DNA of 64,000 nt. Source: Coenobita brevimanus (Eukaryota; Arthropoda; Malacostraca; Decapoda; Coenobitidae). Location: contig CM064690.1 in the NCBI GenBank assembly GCA_032717465.1, forward strand, positions 11,666,640-11,730,639, given 5' to 3'. The notes beneath the pieces are model-generated. The model was not told where the DNA came from, ran no database searches, and saw only the letters and a program-made list of their open reading frames with translations. Position numbers and translations under genes: made by a program. Positions 1-64,000 of the stretch are shown here, in pieces (within the stretch, counting starts at the first letter, position 1; each line of letters opens with the position of its first letter).

Positions 1-770
1 CAGCACCAGCCTGTCATCTTCCAGGCCAAGGGGCTTCCTGCCATCTCCATTCCCGAATCTTTTTCCTCCACACTCGTGATGTAGAGGAGGCCTGGGAAGG
101 AGGCCCCTCCTCGTCATCATCATCATCGTCATCCTGGGCCCTTATCAACCCTGACCTCCTTGGTCCTGTGGGTGCTGCAGCTGCAGTCCTCCACTCCCCA
201 GACGAGGATCTAGCTGTCAGGGCATGCCATCTTGTGCCAGTCTGACTCTCAGCCCCTACCTGATGTTCCCATGTAGGTTGGCGATGTTGAAGCCTCGTTG
301 CCATCTGAGGTTTCTGCTCCTGGTGCCCCTGTGTATTCCATGGTGCCTCCTGCTGTGCCCCCTCCTCCATCAGTGGGGCAGGCATCAGGGAGTTCTAGGT
401 CCTGTAGGTCGGCCCAGCAACTTTCCTGGGGCGACTTTGCTCCCGTCCCCAGCACAGCCTGGATGTTTTGGAGAACCAGCTGTGCCACTATGAGGGCTCG
501 GCGGCAGTGGAGTCTGACGAGCTGGAGTTTGCGAAGGGGGACTTCCGGCAGGCCTTGCTCTCCTTCACCGAGCTGCGCCAGGGGTCCCTCCAGGCTGCTA
601 CTGTCTCAGAGGAGTGTCGTACCCTTTTCTACACCCTTGGGGCTTTGGAGTCGCCTCTCTCCGCTGGTCCTGGCTCCAACTCCAACTCTGACTCACGTGC
701 CTCCATCATTTAGCCAGCCTTCAGCCACCAGTCTATCTGCCACTGCCTCTCTGGCCTCCTGCTCATGATT
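1..770 (+). pseudogene. Decayed Pro/Ser-rich coding fragment, unrecognised
   Basis: GC-rich stretch with protein-like composition spread over several frames. One frame carries a Pro/Ser-rich segment (about 275-470) and a second continues from about 455 to 713, with acidic and helix-like stretches (ELEFAKGDFRQALLSF). The switch near 460 looks like a frameshift. Earlier parts contain a (TCA)n serine run near 113-130 and several stops. I do not recognise the family. It is followed by a (TATC)n run at 783-808, a tail type seen after retroelements in this window, so it may be a 3' piece of a retroelement ORF. A host pseudogene is not excluded. Confidence 0.3.
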
Positions 771-811
771 TGTGCCCTGCCTATATTATCTATCTATCTA
801 TCTATCTATAT

Positions 812-1909
812 GTATGGATATGGTGATGAGAGAAGTAAAAGCACGATTAACGGAGAGGGGGATGGCGTTGGTAATGAATGGTGATGGATGGAAAATCTCA
901 AATTTGTGGTATGCTGATGATGCAGTGCTACTTGCAAATACCGGACAAGAACTTGGTAGACTCGTGCAGAGATTTGCTGATGTCTGTGAGCATCGTGCCT
1001 TGAGAGTAAATGTAGAAAAGAGTAAAGTGATTGTTAATGAGAGAGACGGTGACTCCCAGTGCGATGTTACAGTGAATGGAGAGAGACTGGAATCGTGAGA
1101 GTTCAAATATCTGGATATAGTGAGATGTAAGAGAGAAAAATGTGCAAAAGAAGTGGAAAGCACAGCGACACAAGGGAGGAAAGTAGCTGGTGCAATGAAG
1201 GCAATGATAAGAAACAGAGGTTTGAGTGTTGCGGCTTCACGAGGCCAACTTTAACATATGGATGTGAGACTCTGATGTGGCATGAAAATGAAAAGTCATG
1301 AGTGAGAGTAGTGGAGATGGGACTGCTGAGGAATGTATCTGGAGTACAGAGAGTGGATAGGATACGAAATAATGTGTATCACGAAATATGTGGAGTGAGG
1401 AAGTTTGTGGACACCAGAATAGAAGAGAGTGTACTGAGATGGTATGGTCATGTGGAAAGAATGGATGAAAATAGTGGTGAAAAAGGTACATCTGAGAGAA
1501 TCTAAAAGAGGGAGGAGGCGTGGTAGGCCAAGGAGAAGGTAGAGCGATATGGTGGATACGTGTATGAGGAAAAGGTTTGGAAGCTGGTGAGACCATGGGA
1601 CTGACAAGAGATCGAGATGGCTGGATGAATATTGTGAGGAGAATTGCATGGTCAGGGATTTGGTACCCTTTTTTAACGTGACAGCATCCGGACTGACTCT
1701 ATCGGATACGTTTATGTGAAGCTGCAGAAGGTGGTGAATGTTTTTGGCGTATCAGATGGGGCCAGGATACCGGGGCATGAATGTTCAGCACATGGAAATG
1801 AGGTCCATTGAATTGGGCAAATTTGGGCTGTCGGGACATTGCTACTCCCCACCCTGCCCTAGGTATAGGAAAGGAGGTCCAGATGATGATGATGATGATG
1901 ATGATGATG
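812..1909 (+). mobile_element. RTE-like non-LTR retrotransposon, family A, 5'-truncated copy
   Basis: This fragment encodes the C-terminal part of a LINE reverse transcriptase. The open part (772-1098) has the catalytic YADDAVLLA motif, then the thumb-region motif RVNVEKSKVIV and a stop. Translation continues in broken frames through FKYL and GRKVAGAMKA to RWYGHVERMDE near 1440, typical of the C-terminal region of these elements. Several stops and frameshifts make it non-functional. A short 3' UTR (about 1505-1880) ends in (GAT)n at 1882-1909. The minus-strand copy at 55734-57485 has the same 3' UTR and the same tail, which fixes the 3' boundary. The RTE-clade label is inferred from the domain style and the tandem-repeat tail. 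Confidence 0.8.
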
Positions 1910-2420
1910 TATATATGTATAGCCTATATCTATATGACTTTTTGCTTTTGTGTCTTGGGGTGTGTCTTGTATATTTGAGTACCTTTTGTACTGACAATGG
2001 ACGTTTTGACTTAATGGCCACATATGGCCGATGGCCATATATTCAAGAAAGAAGAAGTGGCTCACTCACCCAGGTGTTTACCCGAAGACTTGGGCCTGGC
2101 TATGCGGAGTTAACATGGGTCTTTCTGTCCAAGTGTGTCCACAATAAGGAATGATGTGATCTAAGAAGTGAATCTGTGTGTATGTTTTATAGGACATATA
2201 TTAAGTGTTTGTGATTATGTACATTGACTTTGTTAAAGTAGGTATGTGACTCGGTTCATATGTTTCATTAATGGTAGCTGTTACTAGTACTCAGTGTTAT
2301 ATAACGTATGTTGTGGTTATAAGAGCTAGTAGCATTATTGCCCGTGTACTGACTGGGTTGAGGTAAAATGCCATACAAGTAACTGAGTATTATTTTTCAC
2401 TTTTTTTTTTTTTTTTTTTT
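1910..2420. other. No recognisable gene
   Basis: Unique-looking AT-rich sequence after the LINE tail. It ends in a run of about 20 T at 2401-2420. No coding signal seen. Confidence 0.5.
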
Positions 2421-2578
2421 GGTTCAAGAGGATCTGTCCGTTCTCCCCTTTGGGGCTAAGATGTGAATGAATGTGTTTAAATGGATGAGTAAATGGAGAG
2501 TGTGTCGTCCTGTCTCGGCTACCTCCCATTCCTTGGGGGAAGCAGCCTAAGTATATAGATAGATAGATAGGTTCAAGA
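2421..2578 (+). mobile_element. LINE 3' tail (extreme 5' truncation) with target-site duplication
   Basis: The 9-bp direct repeat GGTTCAAGA occurs at 2421-2429 and 2570-2578. Between them lie about 140 bp ending in (ATAG)n, the tail type of family-B LINEs here. The body (GTCGTCCTGTCTCGGCTACC near 2507) is not the family-B 3' UTR, so it belongs to another LINE or SINE family. Direct repeats hugging a microsatellite-tailed insert are the hallmark of target-primed reverse transcription. Confidence 0.6.
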
Positions 2579-2989
2579 TGAAGGAAAAGTACTGTACCAT
2601 GTTATTAGTTTATGGTGCAGAGGTAGTACATGTTTTCGGCATACAAACTAGCAAAGGTGAATAAATTCCAGTTCTTGTGATCAGAGAGGGACTAAGATGG
2701 GACTGTTGTGATGTGGTTATGTTTGGTTAGACTCAGGCGCAATAGTGGAGTATGGTTGTGACGCAGGCAGGTTATGGAATGCCAGCTTTCTGTGCGACAG
2801 CATGATTTACAAGGTAAACCGACGTTCGCTGGGTCACATACAAGTGTGAGAAATGAATAGTAATTCGAAAAGCAGATATTAACTATTCAGACACAGTACA
2901 TAGTTCGAAAAGCTGCAGTGGTTATAAGATTTATCTGAATTATGATATATTAATTGCCATTGGTGCATATTGATGTCCATAGTTCTTTA

Positions 2990-2991
<2 letters not shown>

Positions 2992-3071
<80 letters not shown>
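2992..3071. repeat. (TA)n microsatellite
   Basis: Uninterrupted TA dinucleotides. Confidence 0.98.
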
Positions 3072-3078
<7 letters not shown>

Positions 3079-3673
3079 TGTGACATTCCAATGCTAAGAT
3101 AGTAAAAAAACTAAAAGGATTTTAAAAGTAACATTACTGATAAAACATACACTAAAATATACCCTATACTGATAAAATGTGCTTTTAAGATACGATTTTT
3201 ATTTTTAAAGTGATATTTTAGTGTTTAAATATATGAAGAGCAATGTTTAAATAAAGGAAAAGTCTCTGATATTTTTGGCATATGTTCTCGTGTTTTGTTT
3301 CAACTACATCGTACTCTTCCACTTAACTTGGCCCAAATATTATTGACAGAATGACAGTACTATGCCCCTACATCATGTCCATAGAACTTCTTGATGTATG
3401 GTATGATCTAACTTTAATATGTTGTCACACCTCAGTAATGTAGATGGAGAGATGACAATTTTAGGTCAGGCTAAAAAAAAAAAAAAAGTAGGACATGCAC
3501 GCGGACAATCGCATTTACACAATCAGATCAGGAAAACAAAAATACAAATCTTGAACAACATACATCAAAAGATGATGGGGGACTGCTGTCGCAATATGGT
3601 GGGTGGTGTTAAGATTCGGAAAAAAATGTGAAAAAGATAATAAGCTGTTATTAAGGTCGAACCATACAGAAAA

Positions 3674-3676
<3 letters not shown>
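3072..3676. other. AT-rich spacer, no gene seen
   Basis: AT-rich, with an A15 run near 3473-3487. No coding or RNA feature supported. Confidence 0.5.
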
Positions 3677-3738
<62 letters not shown>

Positions 3739-3739
3739 G

Positions 3740-3781
<42 letters not shown>
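3677..3781. repeat. Compound (GT)n-(GA)n microsatellite
   Basis: About 60 bp of GT (3677-3736), a short spacer, then about 38 bp of GA (3744-3781). Confidence 0.98.
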
Positions 3782-3785
<4 letters not shown>

Positions 3786-4003
3786 GAAATATCAGCTAAT
3801 GAGGTATTTGGTGGATCCTGTGTTCTTAAAAGTTCACAACTCATCATGACATTTCACGCAGACGTGTGTAAGTGTATTCTAGCTGTGTAGGGGTTCATAC
3901 TCATTACTCACCATAACAGTCTGAACGGAATTATGTCAGTGTACGATTTTTGTGTAGAAACCATCGTGCACGTTCCTTTGAGTGTGTGTGTGTTTTTTTT
4001 TTA

Positions 4004-4330
4004 TGTGTCCGACTCTGGGCATAGGCTTCACAGCCTGCTATCAAGGCCCAGCAGTCCTCCTACATACCATACACCTCTACATGTCACCACTTGGGAGCTA
4101 ACACCCACCGTCTATATTGAATACATGCTAGGGCTGTCTCATACAGGACTGGTGTATTGGTATTAGCGGGGGTATTTTTACGACATGTCGGCGGGTTTTC
4201 TGGTAGATCAGTAAAACCTGATTTAATGAAATTCAAATCCCTAAACTGTTCCCTGCCCCAGCCAGGATTTGAACCTTGGTCCGTTAGGAATGCAGGCCGC
4301 CTCTCTACCGATTGAGCCACCGCCTCCCCT
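4004..4330 (-). mobile_element. tRNA-derived SINE, family 1, with intact Pol III boxes
   Basis: On the minus strand the element starts at about 4330 with a tRNA-like head. The A box TGGCTCAATCGGTAG lies at 4305-4319 and the B box GGTTCAAATCC at 4265-4275, at the spacing expected for a tRNA-derived RNA polymerase III promoter. The body then matches a second copy on the plus strand at 9776-10099, down to the shared 3' motif with AGTCGGACACA. The head is a tRNA relative, not a functional tRNA gene. Activity cannot be judged. Confidence 0.85.
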
Positions 4331-4694
4331 TGGCAGTCATTACTTGATTGAATGTATTCTCATGCTCTCTAAGTTATGTCTCTAGCATTTGTTTATTTAT
4401 TATTTTTAAGTGAGATACTGCTGACATTCGAACGAAACTTGCTATTACTCTGCAACCTACCAATATTCTCCATAAGAACTATTAGTGAATGTAAGATAAT
4501 TAGATTAAAGAGTGAATGCAAGTAGTATCAAAGAAAAAAATGGCTTTCACAAGGAAATAAAATGAAAATAAATAACTGTGGGTAACAAGAAGCTAAAACA
4601 TTGAAAGAGACGTGCCGCCCATGCCCTACCACTTCCCACAATATGATTGCTCAAACCAGCCCCCACCATTCTCCCGTCTCTTACAAGCTCCGCC

Positions 4695-4697
<3 letters not shown>

Positions 4698-4737
<40 letters not shown>

Positions 4738-5161
4738 GTCGACACTTCGTTCACCTTGCGTCGTCTCCTCTATGTACAATGTCCTTCAGTTTCCATCTTC
4801 TTCCTCTCTTTTAGCCTCAACCCTATCTTCGTCTTTCATCCTCGTCTTCCTCTGTCTCTCTTTCTTCATCTTCCATCCTCTTCGTCTCCTTCTCGTCCTC
4901 CGTCTGTCTTTTCTCCTCACTTCTCCATAAACAATTTGGACTAGCCACTCCCTGTCTCGCCTCTGCTTGCTCCTTGTCCTCTCTCTTTCTTCCTCGTTAT
5001 CTCTTTCCTCTTTTCTTTTATTTACCTCATCCCTTTTTCTCTTCTTATCTTCCTAGTTTCATTTTTTTGTCCCTCTCCTTCTCTTTGGTCCCTTCCTGTC
5101 TTCATATCCTCCCTTCTTCCCTTCTTCTCTTCATTTGTTCTTTTTTTCCCATTATCTCTCA

Positions 5162-5222
<61 letters not shown>
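4698..5222. repeat. (CT)n, long polypyrimidine tract and (CA)n
   Basis: (CT)n at 4698-4735 leads into about 420 bp strongly biased to C and T on the plus strand, ending in (CA)n at 5165-5222. ORFs here are low-complexity shadows. The strand asymmetry could favour triplex or H-DNA. Confidence 0.85.
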
Positions 5223-5223
<1 letters not shown>

Positions 5224-5559
5224 CCGTGGTGTTGACACATTTCCCTTTTCCCGCTACTAGGGTGCCAAACTGCAACCAGATGTACAGTACCTACATTTGG
5301 GATGCCGATGATGAATGGATTAGCACATCCAGCTCGCAAGTGACTGAACCACAGATCGATTTTCGAGGTGGTCAGATTCTTGTTCATCCAGCCGTATAAT
5401 TTGGGACCTGAATGTAACACAGAGTTGCGGGTTGTGTTCCAAGGAAGACTGTGAATTACGTTATGGTTCTGCATTGTATATAATGTAACAACTCTAGAAA
5501 ATATTAATTACTTGTTTTGAGACGTTACTTTTGGGTATAACTGGTGGGCAAAGACAGCA
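5223..5559. other. Spacer upstream of the methyltransferase gene
   Basis: No gene or repeat recognised. It may hold promoter-proximal sequence for the gene starting downstream. Confidence 0.4.
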
Positions 5560-5677
5560 GAGTGTTTGGAGGCCGGGGTTGGCGGGTACGTTGTGAGGCG
5601 GTGTTGGGGCGTGTGTGCGTGTGGCAGCACATCAGTAGCTTCCCGGCAGTGGACCAGCTCTGACTCCGCTCTTACAC
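5560..5677 (+). promoter_or_regulatory. Candidate promoter and 5' non-coding exon of the methyltransferase gene
   Basis: A short GC-rich block in otherwise AT-rich DNA. It contains an arthropod-type initiator TCAGT at 5632-5636 and ends with a good splice donor, CAC|GTATGT, at 5678. It lies 348 bp upstream of the acceptor at 6025 that precedes the start-codon exon. No start codon need lie in it. No TATA box is evident. The start site and exon limits are inference from composition and splice signals. Confidence 0.4.
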
Positions 5678-6041
5678 GTATGTTCATTCACTTTTTAGTG
5701 TCTGACTTCTTCCACTTGTTAATTTCAGTCAGCTATTATATCACATGCTTTACGTCATTAATTTTGCGAGAGGCTAGGAAATGGATTACATAATGTTTTG
5801 TGTAATGTTTGAGGATAATGAAGGGTAATGCATTAGCACTAAGTCCCTAAATCCTAGCTGACTGTAATTAACGGGATTGAGTAATATATTGGATACTTTC
5901 TCAACAAAATAGCTCGTGTGCTTCTAGAACATGGAATGAAGTATTTAACAAAAACTTACACTTTTCAATGACACCTGTACATCTCTAGGCAACAAATAAA
6001 GCTTTCTACTTTCCGTCCGTTTCAGCTGAATTGTACTGAAA

Positions 6042-59797
<53,756 letters not shown>

Positions 59798-60270
59798 GTA
59801 CAGCAGAGAACAATAATAGCGCGTAATTTCACTTCTTCAGCTTACTGCTTTTCTCTGTATGCTACTATTTTTGTATAAGAAGGGAATTAGTGTACTTCCC
59901 TGTTCTTAGATGATATTCTTTGCTATGATGCATGAGGGAAAAAATGGTGGACATGCCCCTATGTGTGCAGTAGATGCAGTTTAATAGCAGAGCAAATGCA
60001 AACGTTTGCGTATCTTTAGAGTCGTGGATAATAATACCATTCCAGTAATGTTACTCCCGTTTTATAAAGTATTACTAAAAATTGTTGGATTATGTTGAGA
60101 GTATCTGTGGGTTTCGAAATACATTCCGTAGTGCCTCGATATAAAATACAGAGAAATGAATCATTTATGTACCAAACTATACACTCAGAAGAAAAAGTTC
60201 AACACTGAAGGACATCAAATTAATCCCTTTAGTACACTGACGAATATCTTCATTCTTGTTACCTCCAGAT

Positions 60271-60364
<94 letters not shown>
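59798..60364. repeat. Intron sequence ending in (TA)n
   Basis: No terminal methyltransferase exon found. (TA)n runs from about 60276 to 60364 and abuts the LTR fragment. Confidence 0.8.
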
Positions 60365-60369
<5 letters not shown>

Positions 60370-60462
60370 CCCCTCCACAATATGTCTACATCCGATGTAT
60401 ATATGTCCCCCCCCCCAATGCATACATGCCCCCACTAAGCGTGCTGACCTAGCAAGTTTAGT
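60365..60462 (+). repeat. Truncated 5' LTR fragment with flipped segment
   Basis: Matches the first ~75 bp of the 3' LTR. The next ~19 bases (GCGTGCTGACCTAGCAAGT) are the reverse complement of the corresponding 3' LTR bases, enclosed by CCACTAA and TTAGTGG. Confidence 0.7.
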
Positions 60463-61219
60463 GGTTCCTCTCCGTTCTGCCATAACCTTTAACCTTTTCC
60501 ACATCATTCCCTTCCCTTTCCGCCTCAACAACTCCTTGTTACAGGTATCTGTTCCTTCAGAATATTTCCTCCTCTCCCATGATCATCTTTCCGTTGCCTT
60601 CCTTTCTTCCACAGACCTTCAGCAATGTTCCTCCCCTACTCCGACCTCTCGTCTCTGTGCTGCCCACCTTTTCGCTATCTTCCCTAGCAGTGCTACACCC
60701 TGTGAGTCTGCTTTAGTTCGCAACCATTCCATCTACTCGGCCTGTTCTTTTGTCCCAGCTCCTGACCTCCCGGTCCACCATGCTCACCTCAACCATGTCC
60801 AGTACTTCTTCTTTGCTGTTCCCATCTCTGTCACACTCATGTGTCCTGGTTCTTCAGTTCGACTCGTCCCAGCTAGTGGTCTCTACAAAGCACCTGACTA
60901 TTGTACCGTCAAATCAGAGTCCGTCATCACTTACGCCACTCGCTATCACCAAGCTGTCCCTAAACACTCCTATGACATCTTTCAACCAATCGACATCCCT
61001 TCAACCCTCCCATCTGCCAACATTACCATCACCTCCCCTAACTTGCACATGCTAACCTTCCTCAATGACAGTGATTTCATTATGGATCAATTTTCTCTGG
61101 CCTTCAGCCGTTCATGGGTTCATCCAACAGTTGTGTTTCCCCCTGTGGTTATCGCTTTCATAGGTGTTCTACTCATCATATGTGCAGTGCATTGTTGTGT
61201 CAGAAAAATGGAATATTGA
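60395..61219 (+). CDS. Env-like glycoprotein fragment (endogenous retroelement)
   Basis: Up to 274 codons open; the first ~40 are LTR-derived or low-complexity, so the real env part begins near 60540 and its N-terminus is missing. Seen: a Cys-bearing ectodomain with paired Cys-Pro and Cys motifs, potential N-glycosylation sites (NHS, NIT, NDS), a strongly hydrophobic segment at about residues 246-268 ([17 protein letters not shown]) and a short basic cytoplasmic tail ending at a stop. This layout resembles the fusion-type Env of insect errantiviruses and related gypsy or BEL elements. Assignment is by pattern only. No intact precursor, signal peptide or furin site is present in this fragment, so it cannot make a full Env. 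Confidence 0.55.
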   Translation: MYICPPPQCIHAPTKRADLASLVVPLRSAITFNLFHIIPFPFRLNNSLLQVSVPSEYFLLSHDHLSVAFLSSTDLQQCSSPTPTSRLCAAHLFAIFPSSATPCESALVRNHSIYSACSFVPAPDLPVHHAHLNHVQYFFFAVPISVTLMCPGSSVRLVPASGLYKAPDYCTVKSESVITYATRYHQAVPKHSYDIFQPIDIPSTLPSANITITSPNLHMLTFLNDSDFIMDQFSLAFSRSWVHPTVVFPPVVIAFIGVLLIICAVHCCVRKMEY

Positions 61220-61710
61220 CTCCAGGAAATCAGAGTCGCTACAGGCATAGTACGCCCTACACACGACGTAGAAACTCCCCGTACTTAGTGCCGTCACATT
61301 CAGTGACTACCATTGCCATCTAACAATTAACCAAACTGTCAACAGAACTCTGCCTACTAGAAAATGATGGTATTTCTTTAATGCATTACTGAGTGACAGT
61401 GTATCCTACAGAAAAACCAAAAAAAAAAAAAAAAATGAAGAAAGAACAACAATAGAACTCTCATATCTACTCCTTGTTTATCATGTCTCAAACTATTATT
61501 GTGTAATTCCCATTATGTCTTAATCCTTGTATATCTTATATGTATATATCCTTCTAATTCCCTCTCCTCAACATGGCCATGTCTCCCCTACTGCCCCTGT
61601 ATCATACTTATCCCTTGTCCAAACCTCCCAGGTCCTGCCTTACTACTATAATCAAACACCATTTAAATCCTGGTGTCAGGAGACACCATCTCAGCTACCC
61701 GGGGGAGTAG

Positions 61711-61937
61711 TGTACCCCCTCCACAATATGTCTACCCCCGATGTATATATGTCCCCCCTTCAATGCATACATGCCCCCACTAAAGTTGCTAGGTCAGCAC
61801 GCTTTCCCAGGGCCCCCATGCCTGAATGAAGGCGTGATTGCATCAGTTCATAGCAGGCAGCCGAGACGGGCAGACTATTTTACTGTGAGCTTGTAATAAA
61901 CTCCTTATCTAGCTGTTTGTACACGGAGTTTCTATCA
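61711..61937 (+). repeat. 3' LTR of the env-bearing remnant
   Basis: TG...CA ends, AATAAA at 61895-61900, purine-rich tract immediately upstream. Length about 227 bp; the right end is approximate. Confidence 0.6.
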
Positions 61938-63432
61938 CCAAAGTATTATATACGTGGAGGGAATGTAAGAAAATGTTCTGGAAAGAGGTAAAGAGAGTCA
62001 GATAGGGCGGCAATGAAATTAGTAGGGGAGTGAAAGATAAAAATGGTGGATTACTAGTTGAGAAGGGAGAAAAAGTGAGCAGATGGAGAGAATACTTTAA
62101 TGAATTGTTGAATATAGAGAATGAAAGTAATTTGAGTGTAAGTGGCTGGGAAATGGCTGGAAGAAGGAGGGTGAGAAGACAGGAGGAAATCAGTAGGATG
62201 GAAGTTGTGGAAGCAATGACTAAAGTAAAAACAGGGAAAGCCCCAGGAATTGATGGAGTGTGTGGTGAAATGCTGAAGCACGAGGGAGAGATAGTAGTAG
62301 AATGGAGGTGGAAGATGTGCAGATTGGCGTGGGAGGAAGGTAGAGTTCCGGAGGATTGAAAGTCAGGCATAATTTTACCCTTGTGCAAAGGGAAAGAGGA
62401 AAAAGAAGTGTGTGGTAATCACAGGGGCATTTGTCTTCTTAGTGTAAAAGGAAAAGTATACGGTAGGATAGTTATTGACAGAGTTAGGGAAATAACAAAG
62501 GAATTAGTTGGAAAAGAACAGGGAGGCTTTAGAAAGGGAAGAGGTTGTGTAAATCAGAGTCATTCTTAGAGCTTTAGTGGAAAAGTTTCTAGAGAAAGGA
62601 CAGAAGTTGTATGCGGCCTTCATGGATTTGGAGAAAGCATATGGCAGGGTGGATAGACAAGGATTGTGGAAAGTATTAAGAATATATGGAGTAGATGGAA
62701 AGTTGTTGAATGCTGTGAAGAGTATGTATGGGGGTGCTAAGGCTGTAGTGCATGTGGATAGTGAACTGAATGAGTTTTTCTATTTGAAGGTTGGGTTGAA
62801 ACAGGGATTTGTCATGTCTCCATGGTTGTTCAATTTGTATATGGATGGGGTTATTAAAGAGATACAAGGTAGGGCAGTGGATGCTGGAGTGGCCTTAATG
62901 AGAGAGGGCAATGTTTGGAAACTCCCTGTACTTTTGTTTGCAGATGATACTGTGTTGTTAAGTGAAGACGAAGGGAAGCTGCAAGGCTTGGTGGATGAGT
63001 TTGAGAGAGTGTGTAAGAAACGGAATCTAAAGGTGAATGTAGGGAAGAGTAAAGTTATGGTCTTTGAGAGAGGTGAAGTTAGTGAATGTACACTAAGGGT
63101 GGCTGATGAGTAAGTGGAAAATGTGAATGCGTTTAAGTACTTGGGGAGTGTGACGAATAAGGATGGAAGTTTGGAGGGTGAAGTGCTTGAAAGGGTACAA
63201 CAAGGAAGAAAGATTGCTGGTTCCTTGAAGGCAGTGATAAGAAACTAGGAAGTTAGCATGGAAGTGAAAAAGTTATTACATGACAGTATTCTGATACCAA
63301 CTCTAACGTATGGAAGTGAAGCTTGGACGTTGTTGGAGGGACACAAGACAAGAGTGAGAGCAGTGGAAATGAGTTATTTGAGAGGAGCCTGTGGAGCCAC
63401 ATGGAGAGACAGACTGACAAATAAGGATATGA
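61938..63432 (+). mobile_element. RTE-like LINE, family B, longest copy, 3'-truncated
   Basis: Contains the linker before RT (EEISRMEVVEAMTKVKTGKA then PGIDGVCGEML), EQGGFRKGRGCVNQ, AFMDLEKAYGRVDRQGLWK, LKQGFVMSPWLFNLYMDGVI, LLFADDTVLLSEDEGKLQGL and KVNVGKSKVMVFERGE, with stops and frame changes near 62357, 62567, 63113 and 63247. It ends abruptly near ATAAGGATATGA, where LTR sequence begins, so the C-terminal region and tail are missing. Confidence 0.87.
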
Positions 63433-64000
63433 CGTGAGAATACTAAAATCACTACTGTCCCGCAAAGTTCCAGGATCAAAACAAAAGACTTAGGTAAAAT
63501 TACAAGTTAAAGTTTAATGCTCAAACTAACAACTAAACATTCAGGACTCATAAGGATAATGTAATGGCAAAACAGGTTACATATATGGTTAACTGCAATA
63601 GCCTCTATTAACACGAAACTACCAAGAGCAAGTTTATCTAATTCAGCCCTGATAAAATGAGAAAACCGGACAATGCTGAGTTAAAACAAGATATAATATT
63701 ATTACAGATACAAAATATTACTAATACTGGCTGACAGTATGGAACCAATATGAATCATAAAAACTTTATCAGGCTTACGAATTAACGCCTTAGGCTATGC
63801 AGTACAAGAAAAATGGTAATAACACTTATACTCAAATTATACAGCAGCTAGATGGCTGGAGACTTCCTGAGCACTCACAAAAATAATAATATACTGTACA
63901 GGGGAGGACAGAGATGTGAACAGAATGAGGAGTAGATCTAAGTGGCAAGTAATGCAGAGACTGAGTTCATTATATAGGGGCCCAGCAGAACTTGATTCAA
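63433..64000 (-). repeat. Partial LTR of a second Gmr1-like copy
   Basis: Matches 13174 onward of the 13138-13928 LTR (TGAGAATACTAAA through GGGGCC.GCAGA.CTTGAT.CAA) with more substitutions and small indels. The first ~36 bases are missing and the rest runs off the window. Same orientation as the complete element. Confidence 0.88.

Larger units (their letters stand above)
60365..61937 (+). mobile_element. Env-bearing LTR retroelement remnant without gag-pol
   Basis: Two copies of one sequence (TGTACCCCCTCCACAATATG) start at 60365 and 61711 in the same orientation. The downstream copy looks like a 3' LTR of about 227 bp: TG at 61711, AATAAA at 61895-61900, ending CA at 61937, with a purine-rich GGGGGAGTAG just before it. 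The upstream copy keeps only ~80-95 bp. Between them is an env-like ORF. Everything from the 5' LTR interior to env is missing, so this is an internally deleted endogenous retroelement. Confidence 0.65.

Noticed and set aside
3603..3890. ORFs made of repeated Cys-Val, Thr-His, Arg-Glu or Tyr-Ile dipeptides here and at similar sites
   Set aside because: They are translations of (GT)n, (CA)n, (GA)n and (TA)n microsatellites, not genes.
4260..4330. Genuine tRNA gene
   Set aside because: A and B boxes are present but the sequence does not fold into a full cloverleaf with a clear anticodon arm, and the body is a dispersed repeat.
4601..5399. Overlapping 100-140 aa ORFs rich in Ser, Leu, Phe
   Set aside because: Produced by the polypyrimidine tract and (CT)n/(CA)n arrays; composition only.
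60395..61219. Terminal exon of the methyltransferase gene
   Set aside because: The ORF matches an env-like layout with flanking LTR fragments, lacks a suitable acceptor in phase, and does not resemble the methyltransferase C-terminus.

Overview
This is eukaryotic DNA, most likely from a decapod crustacean and probably a brachyuran crab. That call is inference: it rests on long spliceosomal introns, very dense (TA)n, (CA)n and (CT)n microsatellites, and non-LTR retrotransposon families (RTE-like, Jockey-like, I-like) of the kind I associate with crab and shrimp genomes. I see no operons, no bacterial genes and no CRISPR array.

One host gene can be supported. It lies on the + strand and encodes a class I SAM-dependent methyltransferase (Methyltransf_11 type, resembling the group annotated as putative methyltransferase DDB_G0268948-like). 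Six coding exons join in phase: 6042-6155, 20906-21072, 22705-22807, 50484-50585, 55046-55146 and 59651-59797, giving about 245 residues. The last exon is not in the window. A GC-rich 5' non-coding exon ending near 5677 is likely, and a 78-nt in-phase cassette exon at 44852-44929 is possible. Intron 2 is about 14.8 kb and intron 4 about 27.7 kb; most other features sit inside introns.

Layout. 1-5560: a decayed coding fragment, an RTE-like LINE (family A), a LINE tail with a target-site duplication, a tRNA-derived SINE, and microsatellites. 5560-20905: first exons, then a second RTE-like family (B), Jockey-like fragments including two copies tail to tail as an ~0.8 kb palindrome, and a 6.2 kb LTR retrotransposon (13138-19385, minus strand) with 791-bp LTRs. 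Its order is gag-PR-INT-RT-RNaseH, with integrase before reverse transcriptase as in the Gmr1 group of Ty3/gypsy elements. 20906-33400: exons 3-4, two 5S rRNA-derived SINE units with threefold direct repeats, another Jockey fragment, and a Harbinger-like MITE. 33400-41100: an I-like LINE with an uninterrupted 1122-codon EN-RT-RNaseH ORF and a zinc-knuckle ORF1, split by a 2 kb TTAA-flanked (piggyBac-like) element. 41100-50480: a Tc1/mariner relic, a foldback element, a ~130-bp minisatellite, SINEs, a second TTAA element and a perfect hairpin. 50484-59800: exons 5-7, a young family-B LINE with a perfect 10-bp target duplication, and a family-A LINE. 59800-64000: an env-like glycoprotein ORF between two fragments of one LTR, a third family-B LINE, and part of another LTR of the Gmr1-like element.

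The least ordinary items are the INT-before-RT retrotransposon, the isolated env-like ORF with a flipped segment in one flanking repeat, the rearranged 5S-derived SINE pair, and the nested TTAA transposon inside LINE ORF1. Nothing here shows a wholly new biological system.
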